64,000 bases of DNA from Floccularia luteovirens. Lineage: Eukaryota; Basidiomycota; Agaricomycetes; Agaricales; Squamanitaceae. The notes beneath the pieces were generated by a model. That model was not told where the DNA came from, did not search any database, and saw only the letters and a list, made by a program, of their open reading frames with translations. The translations under genes and the position numbers were made by a program. The stretch covers positions 372,001 to 436,000 of the forward strand of contig VSJF01000012.1 in assembly GCA_009739215.1 (NCBI GenBank), in the 5' to 3' direction. Shown here piece by piece: positions 1-12,100 of this stretch (its first letter is position 1; each line of letters starts with the position of its first letter).

Positions 1-633
1 AAATAGTCCGCTCCCCAGGATGCGAATGAATTTGCATCGGAGGTTTCGTGACCAAGACTACCGAGATAATGTGCAGTTCCGCCAACAAAGTCACAAGCAA
101 AGAAGCCACTATAAAGATTCAAAATAAGTAAAACACGGAGGGTGGCGAGAGTCCTTTACTTACCCATCTGAATAGAATCCAAACTTCAGCCCGAGATTAT
201 GTACAAAGGTCGATAATGCTGGTATTCCAGAGGGAATTGTAGTAGTGTCCCAAGTGAAACCTCCACTGGAGTTGCGTTGCTTTCCTTGCCAACCACAATC
301 GCTGTTCATTCATGCAGTTAAGAAATGAGTTTACAGTCTTGAGTTTACCGTGACTTACAGGTTCACGTAATTATAACCGAGCGAGCTGAGTCCAAGACTA
401 ATAAGGCTTTGAGCAGCTGCACGATACTGTGTCTCCGTCGTCGTACATCTAGAGATTCAGCAAAGTATGTTCAATTATGACATTACACGGGAATATCGGA
501 TGAAATAGCATACGCACAAGAAAGCATTGTATGGGTTCCAACCCATTGGGGGTGTTACGGCGACTCCATTGTTCAAAGAAAGGGTACCAGTTATGATCAA
601 GGTTAAACTCAAGAGGATCCACGACAATAGCAT
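1..633 (-). CDS. Alpha-galactosidase, GH27 (N-terminal part, runs off window)
   Basis: Secreted glycoside hydrolase family 27 enzyme that would release terminal alpha-galactose from galacto-oligosaccharides or galactomannan. The start at 633 gives a hydrophobic signal peptide (MLLSWILLSLTLIITG) followed directly by the family hallmark VTPPMGWNPYNAF. Later exons, read on the minus strand, give TTETQYRAAAQSLISLGL, NYVNLDCGWQGKQR, GGFTWDTTTIPSGIP and GLKFGFYSDG (exon near 160-310), then FACDFVGGTAHYLG and SFASWGADYF (exon near 1-125). Introns begin near 521, 357 and 165. The next expected motif (YLKYDNC, with the catalytic nucleophile Asp) lies beyond base 1, so active-site completeness cannot be judged. 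No frameshift is seen in the visible part. Confidence 0.9.
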
Positions 634-1473
634 TATTACAGCGACACTGTTTCTTTTTGTAATGGGGGGAGGTATTCGGTGGGTTGTATTTTCAGGGGGA
701 TGGAGCAAATTTGATTCTAGAAGACGCATACATAGTCCATGACTTGACAAACGGACCGCCAGAGAACTTGGGAAGTCCAAAGTAAGCTTCTGTGGCGGTC
801 CGTAGAAGAGACACGGAAGGTGTCAACGCCGCATGAGTACAAGATCATATGGGCGGATTACTTCCACTTTGCGTGAATGACTTTTTGGGCTTTAGTGACG
901 TTATCTAGCACATAGACTTTTTCACGGAGAAAGAGTCGAGATGTGTTAAGCACTTTATTGTCAAGTTTCTGCATACTTTACGTAAAGTAAGTATATAGCA
1001 TATCAGTGCACTGAATAGAGTGGGACTTGCAGTATCGTATACACTGGCATGTGCATGTGAGACCTCGTTCAGAAGTCGGGAACCAGGGATTAAATGACAA
1101 CTTGGTATAAAAAAACAGGCAAGTTGATCACACGGATTCCTTGCTAATCAATTTGCTGCCACGTTCGCGTTGTACCATAAGTACTGAGTGAGGACCTGGG
1201 GTCGTATTTTCCCGAGGGTACGCATGTACTATTGGGTCTTCTTGAAAGGGTCTTGGTCACCTGGTGGGAACTTGGTGGATGAATCACGTGCTTCTATTGA
1301 ATAGATTAGATTACGGATACTGTTCGTTCTGCAATCTTATCGATATTGAAATATTGAAGAGGCATGTCAGATCCAGACTCCCTCATAACGTCTTCCGACC
1401 CACTACACGTCAGTTCACGTTACTCTATGCTCTAGTTTTCTCAAGTTAACGGAGAGAATATCTTGAAATGTAG
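634..1473. other. Intergenic region between alpha-galactosidase and MDE1
   Basis: No convincing coding sequence. It should hold the alpha-galactosidase promoter and the first exon(s) of MDE1. A weak candidate for the latter ends in Met-Asn-His at 1287 before a poor GTGCTT donor. It would join in frame to the first recognisable MDE1 exon but would need a 186-nt intron, long for this genome. Confidence 0.4.
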
Positions 1474-2475
1474 CCTGCAAATCTCATTCCTGAACTTTGT
1501 CGATCATTCTATCAGGTAGGTTTAAAATCGAGAGAATGAATATTCTGATATTCTGATGCATATGAACATATACTAAGCTGGGGTGGGTAACGGGAACTGG
1601 CGGTGGAATATGTATCAGGACTGGGTATAATTTAGTCTTTGCTGAGTGACTTTTCACTGATATGAGTGCAGTGATAGAGTTTACATCGCACCGTCTGGTG
1701 TTCAAAAAGAACGTATCGAGCCAGGTCACATTTTTGTGCTTCCCTATCCTCAGACAGCACCCTCCCCGCATACTGACCGAATCTTCCTTCGACGTCCTGC
1801 AATGAACCTCAAAGAATCTGCGTGCACGCCACTTTTCTGGAACTCGTTTGACCTCCGTAATGCCGGAAGTTGTATTCATACCCATTCTCAGCATGCAGTC
1901 ATGGCGACACTCTTGTGGACTGGTCCTGTTTTCACTATTTCTCATCAGGTAAGATGAATATACTATCAACCTGTGCTCGAAACTCATAATGTAACCTTCT
2001 AGGAGGTAAACTGTATACGTCATTGCCTTTATACTTATGGCACTGATCCTCTCTTGGTAGATGATAAAGGGTGTGCGTATATGTGGCACAGGTCGTGCCC
2101 TATCATATCTCGACACCTTAGAAGTACCCATCATCGAGAACACTCCTAACGAGGAAGATCTGAAAGACAGCATGGCAGAGGCGATGATCAAGTATCCCGA
2201 TTCAGCTGGTGTGCTTGTCAGAAGACATGGTGTTTATGTCTGGGGTGATTAGCCTAGAAACAGATTCTTTGAATATTATCCTGACTCCCCTCCCCTCCCA
2301 TCTAGGTAATGACTGGGAAAAGGCGAAGACCCAAACAGAGGTAGGAAGCTTACTCTCTTGAATCCTGGAGTCCGAGAATTAAATGTGATAATTGTAGTGT
2401 CTTGACTACCTTTTTGAGATTGGTGTCCGGATGAGACTTGCTGGTCTCCCAACTGTTCTGAACGATGTATCTTAG
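1474..2475 (+). CDS. MDE1: Methylthioribulose-1-phosphate dehydratase (MtnB/Mde1), 5' exon unresolved
   Basis: Class II aldolase-fold enzyme of the methionine salvage pathway. It dehydrates 5-methylthioribulose 1-phosphate in the cytosol (human homologue APIP). Exons read: 1474-1515 ([14 protein letters not shown]), 1578-1624 ([13 protein letters not shown]), 1672-1948 ([12 protein letters not shown]; zinc motif HTHS; ends at ITHQ-like SHQ), 2003-2005 (three bases, GAG), 2061-2244 ([25 protein letters not shown], third zinc His in [10 protein letters not shown]), 2306-2340 and 2398-2475 ([20 protein letters not shown], stop). The 3-nt exon restores the invariant Glu between HQ and MIKG; both flanking introns are then 54-55 nt with normal borders. 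The first exon with the initiator Met was not found, so the start given is the first supported codon. Confidence 0.9.
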
Positions 2476-2963
2476 CAGATAGGAACTGAGTATGATATCG
2501 AATGAGTAGCATTACAATCGTTCCCAAATTGTAAACCACTAGGTACGAGTTACAGTAACAGATCAAGAGGACTGTGTATTCATTTCCTTCTGAAAGGCGG
2601 AGTGTGGGAGTTGACTTGAATGTATTTATCATAGCACAAGAGCGCATGTGTTTGGATCTGGTTACTAGTAGTATGACTTCGTCCTAGGCATAATGAGTGG
2701 TATGTGAGGTCATCCACTCGATCCTTTTCGAGCGACGGAGAGTAAATGTCGGATTGATACTAAGGTAGATTTTGACGTTGAGTATTCTTAGAGGGTGTTG
2801 GTACTGTCTGTAACTGTAATCTGGCTTTGCAAGCGGGATAGGTAAGCTATGGGTTTGATGGTGGCCCCAAATTTTCTTTTCTTCGTTCGGAGTAAATAGG
2901 TCCAATTAACTGAAATTGGAGCATTAACATTAATACCACCTGCAGTGCTAAAATCTCGCAACG
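2476..2963. other. Intergenic region downstream of MDE1
   Basis: Nothing recognisable on either strand. It includes the MDE1 3' untranslated region. Confidence 0.4.
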
Positions 2964-3371
2964 TTACAAGGCTTGGAGGATGGCCATGGAGTCGCGAAAC
3001 TCGTCCAATCTATTGTGAAACAAATGAAAGTAAAACGCAGCACATTGAAGGCACGAATTATTGAGGCAGCAAAACGGGACACTCTCTCCAATTAAACTCA
3101 TGGTCTCAGTGTCGTCGACATCGAAAATGGAGTGATCACCAACTAAACAGGGTTTGCGCGAGCTATCATCTGAGACTCTCCGAAGAAGCGGGCAAAAGAC
3201 ACAGATCTCTTCACGTTGCTTACCGAGCTGTATTAAAGCAAGTCCTGCTTGTCCGGAAAAAGGAAAAATCGACAAAAATAATGCATCGGCCGCGTACTTC
3301 TCATGTAGGTCTTTGTAAGTGATCGTGCGTTCCGATTCCTTCTCCAGCTCTCTTGAGAGCTGCCTCTGCAA
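2964..3371 (-). CDS. Hypothetical protein, C-terminal exon(s)
   Basis: Open frame of 135 codons on the minus strand, not recognised as any family. The upstream part is charged and helical (RELEKESERTITYKDLHEKY). The end is Cys-rich then hydrophobic (FCCLNNSCLQCAAFYFHLF). An apparent acceptor at the start of the frame (CAG before AGGCAGCTC) suggests it is the last exon of a longer gene. A GTAAGC donor near 3226 and a TTTAG acceptor near 3146 would remove 80 nt. No database search could be run, so this may equally be a relic or a chance frame. Confidence 0.25.
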   Translation of the reverse strand: MQRQLSRELEKESERTITYKDLHEKYAADALFLSIFPFSGQAGLALIQLGKQREEICVFCPLLRRVSDDSSRKPCLVGDHSIFDVDDTETMSLIGESVPFCCLNNSCLQCAAFYFHLFHNRLDEFRDSMAILQAL

Positions 3372-4036
3372 GATGAAGTACTTTCGTAAGCTCTCATGTT
3401 TTGAGGCATAGTGCTACTTGGGTGAGACGTCAACATTATTTAATCTGTAGAGTCGTTGTCGTGACATTCCGAGGTTCGGTAGAATAAATGGGAATACAGT
3501 ACTTACATTACGAACGCGACATGGGCACAAATAGCGGGTGTGTGGATGTGGGCCCAGCTCGTAACCAGAACCTGCTTCAGTTTTGGTGTGTGTTTGTCGA
3601 AGCGAGGATCCTACACGGATATAAAACACGTCCAGTCACAATCACATTCACCATTCACATTGAAAACAACCCATAGCATCGTACTCTCCACTGCTGAAAA
3701 CTCCATTACTGGATTTCGTATCCGTACAGGTCTGATTAAGGCGCAGATATGGTTGATTTTGAGTTATCAAGTTATCAGTGAGCCCCGAATTTGTGAAGCT
3801 TAAAGGTGTCAGACTGTCATCTTCTGTTTACGGACCAAAACAAACTTTTGAACGGAATGGGCACCCTGCAGCGCCTATCACAGCAACAATAAGTACAGAC
3901 AACCTGTCAAAACGGCTTGTCATACCCACTCAACTCTTCTCAAACTCCATACCCATACCATAGTTCAAACACATATTCGCCGAGCATCTTGCTCATCCAT
4001 TGACAAAAAAAATCCCCAGCCAAGGAATAGTCATCA
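3372..4036. other. Upstream region of NLR1
   Basis: No coding sequence supported. It should contain the NLR1 promoter. Short frames on both strands lack codon or domain support. Confidence 0.4.
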
Positions 4037-7000
4037 ATGTCCCCGTCTAAACGAGATCAACGCATCAATGATATCCTCACTGCGACGAAGCAGATTCTCG
4101 ATTCTGCAAAGGACCCACTCTGTTTGGTTCCTATTCCAGGATTACCAGCTGCTGTTTCCGCACTGTCCACCATCATAAATATAATTTTAGTAAGCCTTGA
4201 CAGATATTATTTATCACCTCATGAACGACTGAATGATTGGGTCAGGTTGCCAGGGGAAATGACGACACACGAGAGGATCTGGCAAATACTATAAAAAACC
4301 TCACTTCAGTTATCGAAGAGACCAGGAAAAAGGCGGAATCTGTCTTGGGCACCGACGATGACAACTTGACACGAACCCGCCTGGTAAGCTCGCCGGTGTT
4401 AAATCAAAGGGTTGCTACACTGGAAAAGTTAGTTGTTAAGGTCATGAATGTGTATTCCACTTATCATCTGACAATTATAGAGATCTGAAGGATCTGGCAA
4501 GCGATGCGAACAATCTTAATAAAGGACTCTCCAAGTTCCTGTTGAGCAAGAAAAATTCGGATGTATTGTTGAAGATAAAGACCGGTATCGATGATGCGAC
4601 TACAAAGTTCCAGGTATGCCTAAGATTCTTTTCCAATTGATTTTAGCTGATGGGTGGTAATGATATATGACATAGATTCAGGGTGGCATCACTGTCGAAA
4701 TGCTAATCAATGGCATTGTGAATGACATTGAGGTATTAGTCTCGTCCTTTACCTACTGCTTAACTGACTTGTTGGTGTTACATTGCAGATCATAAAGCGT
4801 AGGCAACAACAAGAGCGTGTGTTTCCCCATTCTAATTTTCATAACTGCCCCTCATTGCTTGCCTTGTAGTCTACGAAAATGCACTGGAAAAACTGGCTCC
4901 TGTCAATGCTGGGTACACCTCTGGCTTGAATCCGACAACATCAGGAACGCTGCAAGGCACCAGAACTGCACTTCTAGAAGAACTTACAGAATGGACACTT
5001 CGATCAGGTTCTGACCAGGACGGCTCTTTCATGTATGCCATCAGCGGTGGGGCCGGGACTGGTAAATCCACGATAGCATTCGAGATGGCGCATAGATTGG
5101 AGGAGGTCGGTGCACTTGGAGCTTCCTTTTTCTTCGTTCGTGGTGCTGAAAAGTTGAACACAACGACGCATGTCCTAAGAACAATTGCCTACCAATTAGC
5201 ACATAACCAGACCGACCTTTACCCTCATATAGCAACAGCAGCTCGAGAGTACACTCGGAGGGGGAAAAGGGGGAACAGCTACAAGTCGACCTTGAAGATC
5301 TCATCATCAAACCATTGATGAAAGTCCACTCATCACATCATCCGATTATCCTTGTCCTAGATGCGTTGGACGAATGTACTAAAGCAGGCCAAAATGAAAT
5401 CGTTCGACTACTTTATCTGCTGATGCAACAGCTACCCAAAATCCCATTTCCTGTCCGTGTCCTCGTCACTAGTCGCCCCGAGATGCACATCCAGGATGCC
5501 CTTGACGACGACGATATCCGTAAGGTGTCGAAACCTCTGAAGTTACATGAGATACAGAGGGTGATTGTGGATGCAGACATTAAACTTTTTCTGGAAGCAC
5601 GGCTAAAGGTTCTGAAGTGTTACAGGGACGTTTGCGATGCATGCCCCAATGTTATCGAAGACTTGACGGAGCGTGCAGCCGGATTATTCATCTATGCAGA
5701 TACCGTCGTCAAATTTCTCGCTAGAAATCCTTACCATGCAGTTATTGTCCTCAAAGCCATCTTATCCGATAATCCATTAGATGCAGCATTCAGTTTGAAG
5801 AATCTCGACATGTTGTACATTGCAATATTACAGAATGCTCTCGATGATACCCGCCTGGAAATTCCACATATGAAGGAGTATATTCAAGTCGTCCTTGGTA
5901 GTCTGGCTTTGCTTCAAGACCATATGTCGACTACAGTTCTGCAGGACCTGGTTGACATTCCAATGAGTGATATCCAGGACATTCTAAGTCGACTTGGATC
6001 AGTAATCCTGAAGCCAGAAACAGACGACATCGAGATACGGGTGCTGCATGCGAGCTTTCCTCAATTCTTGATTGACATCCATCGCTGTACTGATCCCAAA
6101 TTCTACATCAATCCCTTAATCCACCAACGACGGCTCGCATCGACCTGTCTAGAAGTGATGACAGCGAGTTATCCACTCAAAAGAAATATCTGCGAGCTGG
6201 AAGATCCGACGATAATGAAATCGGACATTCCTGATCTGCACGACATAAGCCGGTGTATTCCGGCCAGCCTACAATATTCATGTGCCCACTGGGCCACACA
6301 CCTATCACTCTGTGATGATCCAGATCGCAACCTTTTGAAAGCAGTGACGGAATTTGTGCGAACGAAGCTATTGGTATGGGTAGAGACGCTGAGTTACATG
6401 GGCCGGCTTGAACTTGCTGTTCCAGCCTTGCTCGCTATGCTATCGTGGTGTGAGGTACGTGATTGGAATGATTTACAGATACAGGAAGAACTGAGATATT
6501 GGCAAAGGTGAATATGCAGGACGACGACGACCATAAATATGAAGTGCTCCAACTGATTGATGACACACACCGGATAGTTCTGCAATGTTACATACCCATC
6601 AATGATTGTCCCGAGCACCTATACATATCTTCACCTCTACTGGCACCGTCATATGTCAATATATTGCAGCACAACAACTCTGACAACCACCCCGCCATAA
6701 AGGCTGTGACACCTAGAGAATCAGCATGGGGTGCTTGTCTCCACAAAACTCCAATGTATTCGGCTGACTGTCGTGCAATGCTTTCCCCCGACGGGAGCTT
6801 GATTGCCTCTGGATCGCGAACTGGGCAAGTATGCATATGGGATGCCAGCATCGGATTATCGAAGAGGACGTTGGCAGGACATATCAGACGTGTGTTATGT
6901 GTCGCATGGTCACCCAATGGACAGTCGCTTGCCTCTGGTTCTACTGATGGGACGATTCGTGTCTGGAATCCCACGTCTGGCGCACAGGTACATGTTCAAG

Positions 7001-8382
7001 GCGTGCAAAGTAGGAAATGTGAAGTGTATGCTCTGGTATGGAGTCGAGACGGAAGGCAGCTCGTTACTGCGGCTATGCCAGGCGGGATAAAGGTGTGGGA
7101 CATTGTGGTTGGCAAGGAGTTGAAGGGGAGCATAACAGTCCCCTCAATAGGGACGGTGAAGACCATATCCAAAGGAGCTAGACGTGCAGTAGACTTGACG
7201 GCCAGAAACAAACTTCGAATTTGGGACATTGAATGTACCAACGGCAGGATTCTAAAGGAGTTGCCTGTGCAATTCTATGTATATTCAGCCGTGTTACTGC
7301 ACAACGACACACAGGTTGCCTTCTGTGGAAGAGACAAGGCGATTCACGTCTGGGACCTGGAATCAGGCGAATCCACTCCGAAATTTGAACTCAGATCTGG
7401 AATCACTCTGGAGGGTAAGACTACTATCTATGGCATCGCTTTATCCCACAACCAAAACATTCTTGCGGCGTATACTGGGGGTAAAATTTATTTCTTTAAC
7501 ACGAAATCCTGGGATTTACTCGGTTCGATCCAAGGCTACTTTCATCTGACCGCATCTTTCTCTCCCGATGACCGCCGCCTCCTGGCGTCATATGCCACTA
7601 TCGATATGTGGGACTTAACTTCCGTACTTGCACCAAAACCACAAATTATTCCACCCACTTCACCAATTATAAAACACGACACAGCTATAAGTTTTGTAAC
7701 TATCTCCTTAGACGGTGAACGTGTAGCGACTGTGTCTCGCGGGACAGTCAGCATCTGGTCTCTCAAGTCTGGATTGCAATTCTGCTCTATACAAGGGTAT
7801 TTCACTGATGGCACTACATTTTCACCCGACACACGAAAGATTGTGGTTGGTGAATCAAGCAAGATTTCTATATGGGATATTACGACAACTCAACCTACCC
7901 TGATGCGGAGCATACTTACCGCAAACCGTGATAATGATAAATTGACTTGGTCCCCTAATGGACTTTGGATTGCTAGTGCGGCATATGGCCCTTCTAACAC
8001 TCGCGGACTGGGTGTATTCGATGCAGTAACAGGTGAACAGGTGAAATATCTCGTGCTCAGCAATCAAGAGGTCCTTTGGGATGTGGAGTTTTCGCGTGAT
8101 AATACTATGCTATATGCACGATGTGGCTCGAAGGAAACAATATTCAGGTGGAAGGAAGGGGAGCAGGTAAACCTCGAGCAGCACAGGTGGGAAACAGTGT
8201 TAAAACAGCGGAAGAAGTTCCTCAAGGATGCATGGATTATACGTCAGCGCGACGGAAAGAAACTATGTTGGGTACAGCAATTATACTCAGAACGCTTTGC
8301 GCGGTGGGGTGATTATTATGCTGTTGGTCAAGATTCAGGCCGGTTGGACATTTTTCACATCGAGGACAGCTCTGTAGATTAA
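4037..8382 (+). pseudogene. NLR1: NACHT-WD40 STAND protein with one frameshift
   Basis: Fungal NOD-like receptor architecture: helical N-terminal domain, NACHT NTPase, winged-helix region and C-terminal WD40 array; the family is thought to act in heterokaryon-type or innate recognition. Exons, matched to the NLR3 paralogue: 4037-4189, 4246-4427, 4481-4613, 4676-4732, 4789-4816, 4870-6454, 6508-8382. NACHT motifs: Walker A GGAGTGKST near 5046, Walker B LVLDALDEC near 5350, TSRPE near 5470. Canonical WD40 units begin at LSPDGSLIASGS (6781) and VWSRDG follows. A single base is missing at about 5268 relative to all paralogues, in an A/G run. This shifts NACHT out of frame just after the Walker A half and gives a stop at 5318; the summed exon length (4013 nt) is one short of a multiple of three. 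It could be a true null allele or an assembly error, because everything else is intact. Confidence 0.85.
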
Positions 8383-8549
8383 TCATACTGTACATGATAT
8401 CACACGACAATACACATAACATATACCGAGTACTTAGACCTCATAACAAGTCCCAACTTTTAATTTGGAAATTATCAATGGAGGAAGCACACGTGCTATT
8501 GCAGCTGCGTATCCTCTAGCTAATGTCCCTTGACTCAATCCCATATCAT

Positions 8550-8715
8550 GGGGAAGTCTTCGTGTTACTATAAAACCAATATCGAAGATGCGGCTAGGAA
8601 ATCTCAGGTACGCACCAATAAAGCACAAAGCTTTGTCCCTTGGTTTGAATTGATGACTTTGCAGTCATATATGACACGGATCTGAGGTGGAATCACATTT
8701 GAACATTGAAGTACA
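8550..8715 (+). pseudogene. NLR relic (exons 3-4 region)
   Basis: Degraded sequence resembling the end of NLR exon 3 plus its donor (IEDAARKSQ before GTACGC, compared with IENATRKFQ before GTATGT in NLR2) and then the start of exon 4 (ATCTGAGGTGGAATCAC, compared with ATTCAGGGTGGAATTAC). No frame is retained. It lies about 170 bases after NLR1 and is probably the stump of another tandem copy. Confidence 0.55.
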
Positions 8716-9132
8716 TTGAATTAAAGGCATGATCAAAAATATTGCAGAATCTTAGATCTAATCTAGTTTCAACGTGAGAATTGCTTCGCGTCGTGTCACG
8801 TCACGGGATTTGTAACAAGAGTTCAAGGTAAGCAACAAAACCTGGACTTGCCACTGCCAGGACCATAACATTCATGCTCCATCACCTATTTGGTTAGAAC
8901 GCTTCTTAGAAATGTTAGGACGAGGTTTCAGGAAAGAGGGCGCAACCTTACCGAAACCTGTTGTGGTGCCGAGAAATGGTAGAACCGATAGCATAAATCA
9001 CTACGAGTACGTATAAGTGAAGTTCTCCTTTCACCTACAGATTGCTAATCGTGGGGCGTTATTCACAGCATACTGCTAAAGGGTCAGGACTGCAATGATC
9101 TAAATCTTCTGAGTTTACATTTTGCGCCTCAG

Positions 9133-12100
9133 TCTTCGGTCACTCTGCCTACAAAGGAAAGCAAAGGGAAATAGTTGAAGCCGCTTTTGCTGGTCCGTAG
9201 AACAACTTATGTATCTTGTTTTCGTACTGAGATGTAAAGCAGGTCTCGATGTTTTAGTTGTCGCACCGACTGGGATGGGCAAGGTGAGAACACTATTTTT
9301 CTCTGCAAAGGAATTATTATGATCAACACGATTCAGAGCTTATGCTTCCAAGTACCAGCTGTAGCTGCTAAAGTAATTCATGGATTCTTGCAAATCGAAC
9401 TTACTCACTAGTTAACAGTCAGGGATTACAGTCGTTGTATCACCCCTCCTCGGTTAGTCATCTTCGGATGTTATTGCATATACATTTAACTGAGGAGATT
9501 TGAATAGCACTTATGAAGAATCGTGAGTTCTCATATAATCTCAATCTCTTAGTTAGCTAGCTATTTATGTCTCACAGAGGTTGAAAATCTAAGGAAGAAA
9601 CATGTTACTGTATCATCCTTGACCTCCGAAACATCACGTACTGAAAAAGATGAGGTATGCGAGCCAAGATTTAACGTCTGAATGCATTTTTACTATATCA
9701 GATTATTGAAGATATATCTTCTGGGAATCCGTTGATAAGGTTGTTATATAGTACGTTGGGCGTCCATTACTTGTAATTGCAGCAACTGATCAGATGTTGT
9801 TCACTAAGTAACACCAGAAAAGCTCTGCACGGCAGAGTTTTTGAGACTGCTAGATATAACAAGTGAACAGGGAATGCTGAATCGACTTGTTGTGGATGAG
9901 GTGTGCCTAGAGTATCTTTATCTATGCGTATTTTCATCTTTAAACAGGCACACTGCATTTCGGATTGGGGGCATGATTTCCGTGCCGAGTATCGACGCCT
10001 TGGACTATTTCGTGATCGTTTCCGAGACGTACCCATCATGGCACTAACGGCCACTGCGACACCAGAGTCAGTGCTGCCCGTAAACTTCTTGTTGTTTGGA
10101 AATTCTTCACACCTTTCTCTCAGTGTACAACAAGATATCATCCGAAGCCTTAAAATGTCTAGAGATCAACTTTTCTGTGCTCTCCATCCATTCAACCGCT
10201 CGAACCTATTCTATGAGGTTAGTCGTTTGATATAATTGATTACGCGAAGTTTGATTCAGTTTATATAGGTCCGCTACCTCTCCGCACCCGATCCAGTATC
10301 ACAAATGTCAGATATATTTGACTTTGTCACAACATTGTACAGAAGGAGGGGACGTCCGTCTTCAGGCATTATATATTGTCGCATGCGCGCGACATGTGAT
10401 GAACTCTCAGCTTACTTGAGGGGAAAAGGCTTGCATTCGAGGGCATATCATCGAGGAATAAAGTGCGTTGAACCCTTGCTTACTTTCACTTGCTTGCTAC
10501 TAATTTTGGTTCATTAGGCCACATATCCTCGATTCCACTTTGAAGGAGTGGACTAAGGGCGGTGTTGGAGAAGGTGACGTGGATTTAGTAGGAATTTCAA
10601 TTTTCTCCAATCATGCGTTGTTGAGAACTCCGACAGGTGGTTGCTACCATAGCTTTTGGACTAGGCATTGACAAGGCAGATGTCAGGTACTTAACCATTC
10701 CACACCCCTAATTGAAATTCAGTGATCATCGCGTTTTGTTTTAAAAAGATACGTGATACATTATGATCTCCCAAGGAGCTTTGAAGGTGGGGATCAATGA
10801 TATGCATGGTTCTATATTTCATTAAATTGTTATAGGTTATTACCAGGAAACTGGTACGTTCATCCCAAAAAAGTTGTTTTTTTCTTACCCACCTATTGCT
10901 ATAGGTCGGGCTGGCCGTGATGGTTTGGTATGTTCAACTTCATTCTCATTATTCACATTGTTTACCAGTCTCCAGCCATCTAAATGTGTTTTATATTATT
11001 GTGAGTCCAATTTTCTCTCGATTTAGGTTTCGCTCAGTATGTAAAAGCGCGAGAGGATGCAGCCGCCGTCCACAAGTGGGTGACTGCTCCTCATCCAGAG
11101 CGTGTAAGAGAAGATATGGATGGTCCTACCCCGACACAAAGAGCGACAGATAGTCTCTCTTCTGTACGTCACCTCACAAAAAGTGTTAGATGTTCTGATT
11201 TACCATGTATCCTGACAGTTGATCAACTTTACAGAAAATGTAGGAATATGTCGACATGCGGTTAGACTATGTTTTCCCCTGAGGCTTCTTGATCAGTACC
11301 AACTCTTTCCAAACAGACTATTTGCCGATACTTTGGAGAAGTCATAGATACAACCAATGTAAACACTGTTCGCTTGTACTGCGACCTGATGTGCGACGTA
11401 TGTCTCATCCTTCTCCTTATAATCTTTATTCATGCCATCCAAACAGGTTTGTAAATATCCCGAAAAAACCAAGCGACGAATATTAAAACTCTCAATTAAG
11501 ACTATCAATTTCTCAGGCCCTCTCAGAATTGACAATTCCAAGAAAAACAAAGCAGAAAATACTACAGAAGCAAATAGCCTAGAAAAACGAAACTATAACC
11601 CTATTCGGCCGAGGGACAGAAATGAGAATTATAATTTCAGTAATATCGAACGGTATGGACCAGCTGGTAAAAGAGGTGATACGAGGAATAATTCAGACAA
11701 TCCACCACCTGCGAAGCGTTCGAAGGTACGCGCAAAAAGTCCAATGAAAGTGCTTGGTGAGCATTTACCTCAACTTCCGGATGATGTTAAAGGATGCCAA
11801 TATTCGTTTGGTCTTTATGAAGTGACACGACCATTCAAATCTGTAGGAACTCTAAGAAAACCGTTCAAGACACCCTTCCTGCAAACCAAACATCCTGGTT
11901 CACACTCTTCGGTTTCAAATAAAGCCTCATCTTCAAGGATCGGCGTACGACAGGAGACCTTTAGAGAAGAAATGTCCGATTTAATGAGAGGTGGGAGTCC
12001 AGGAGAGGTGAGTGGGGGAGAGAATGATGATAATAGAGATATATCCGATTTAACTCTCGTCTGGGGTGCTAGTATGTCCAATTCCTCACATTTTCCCTGT

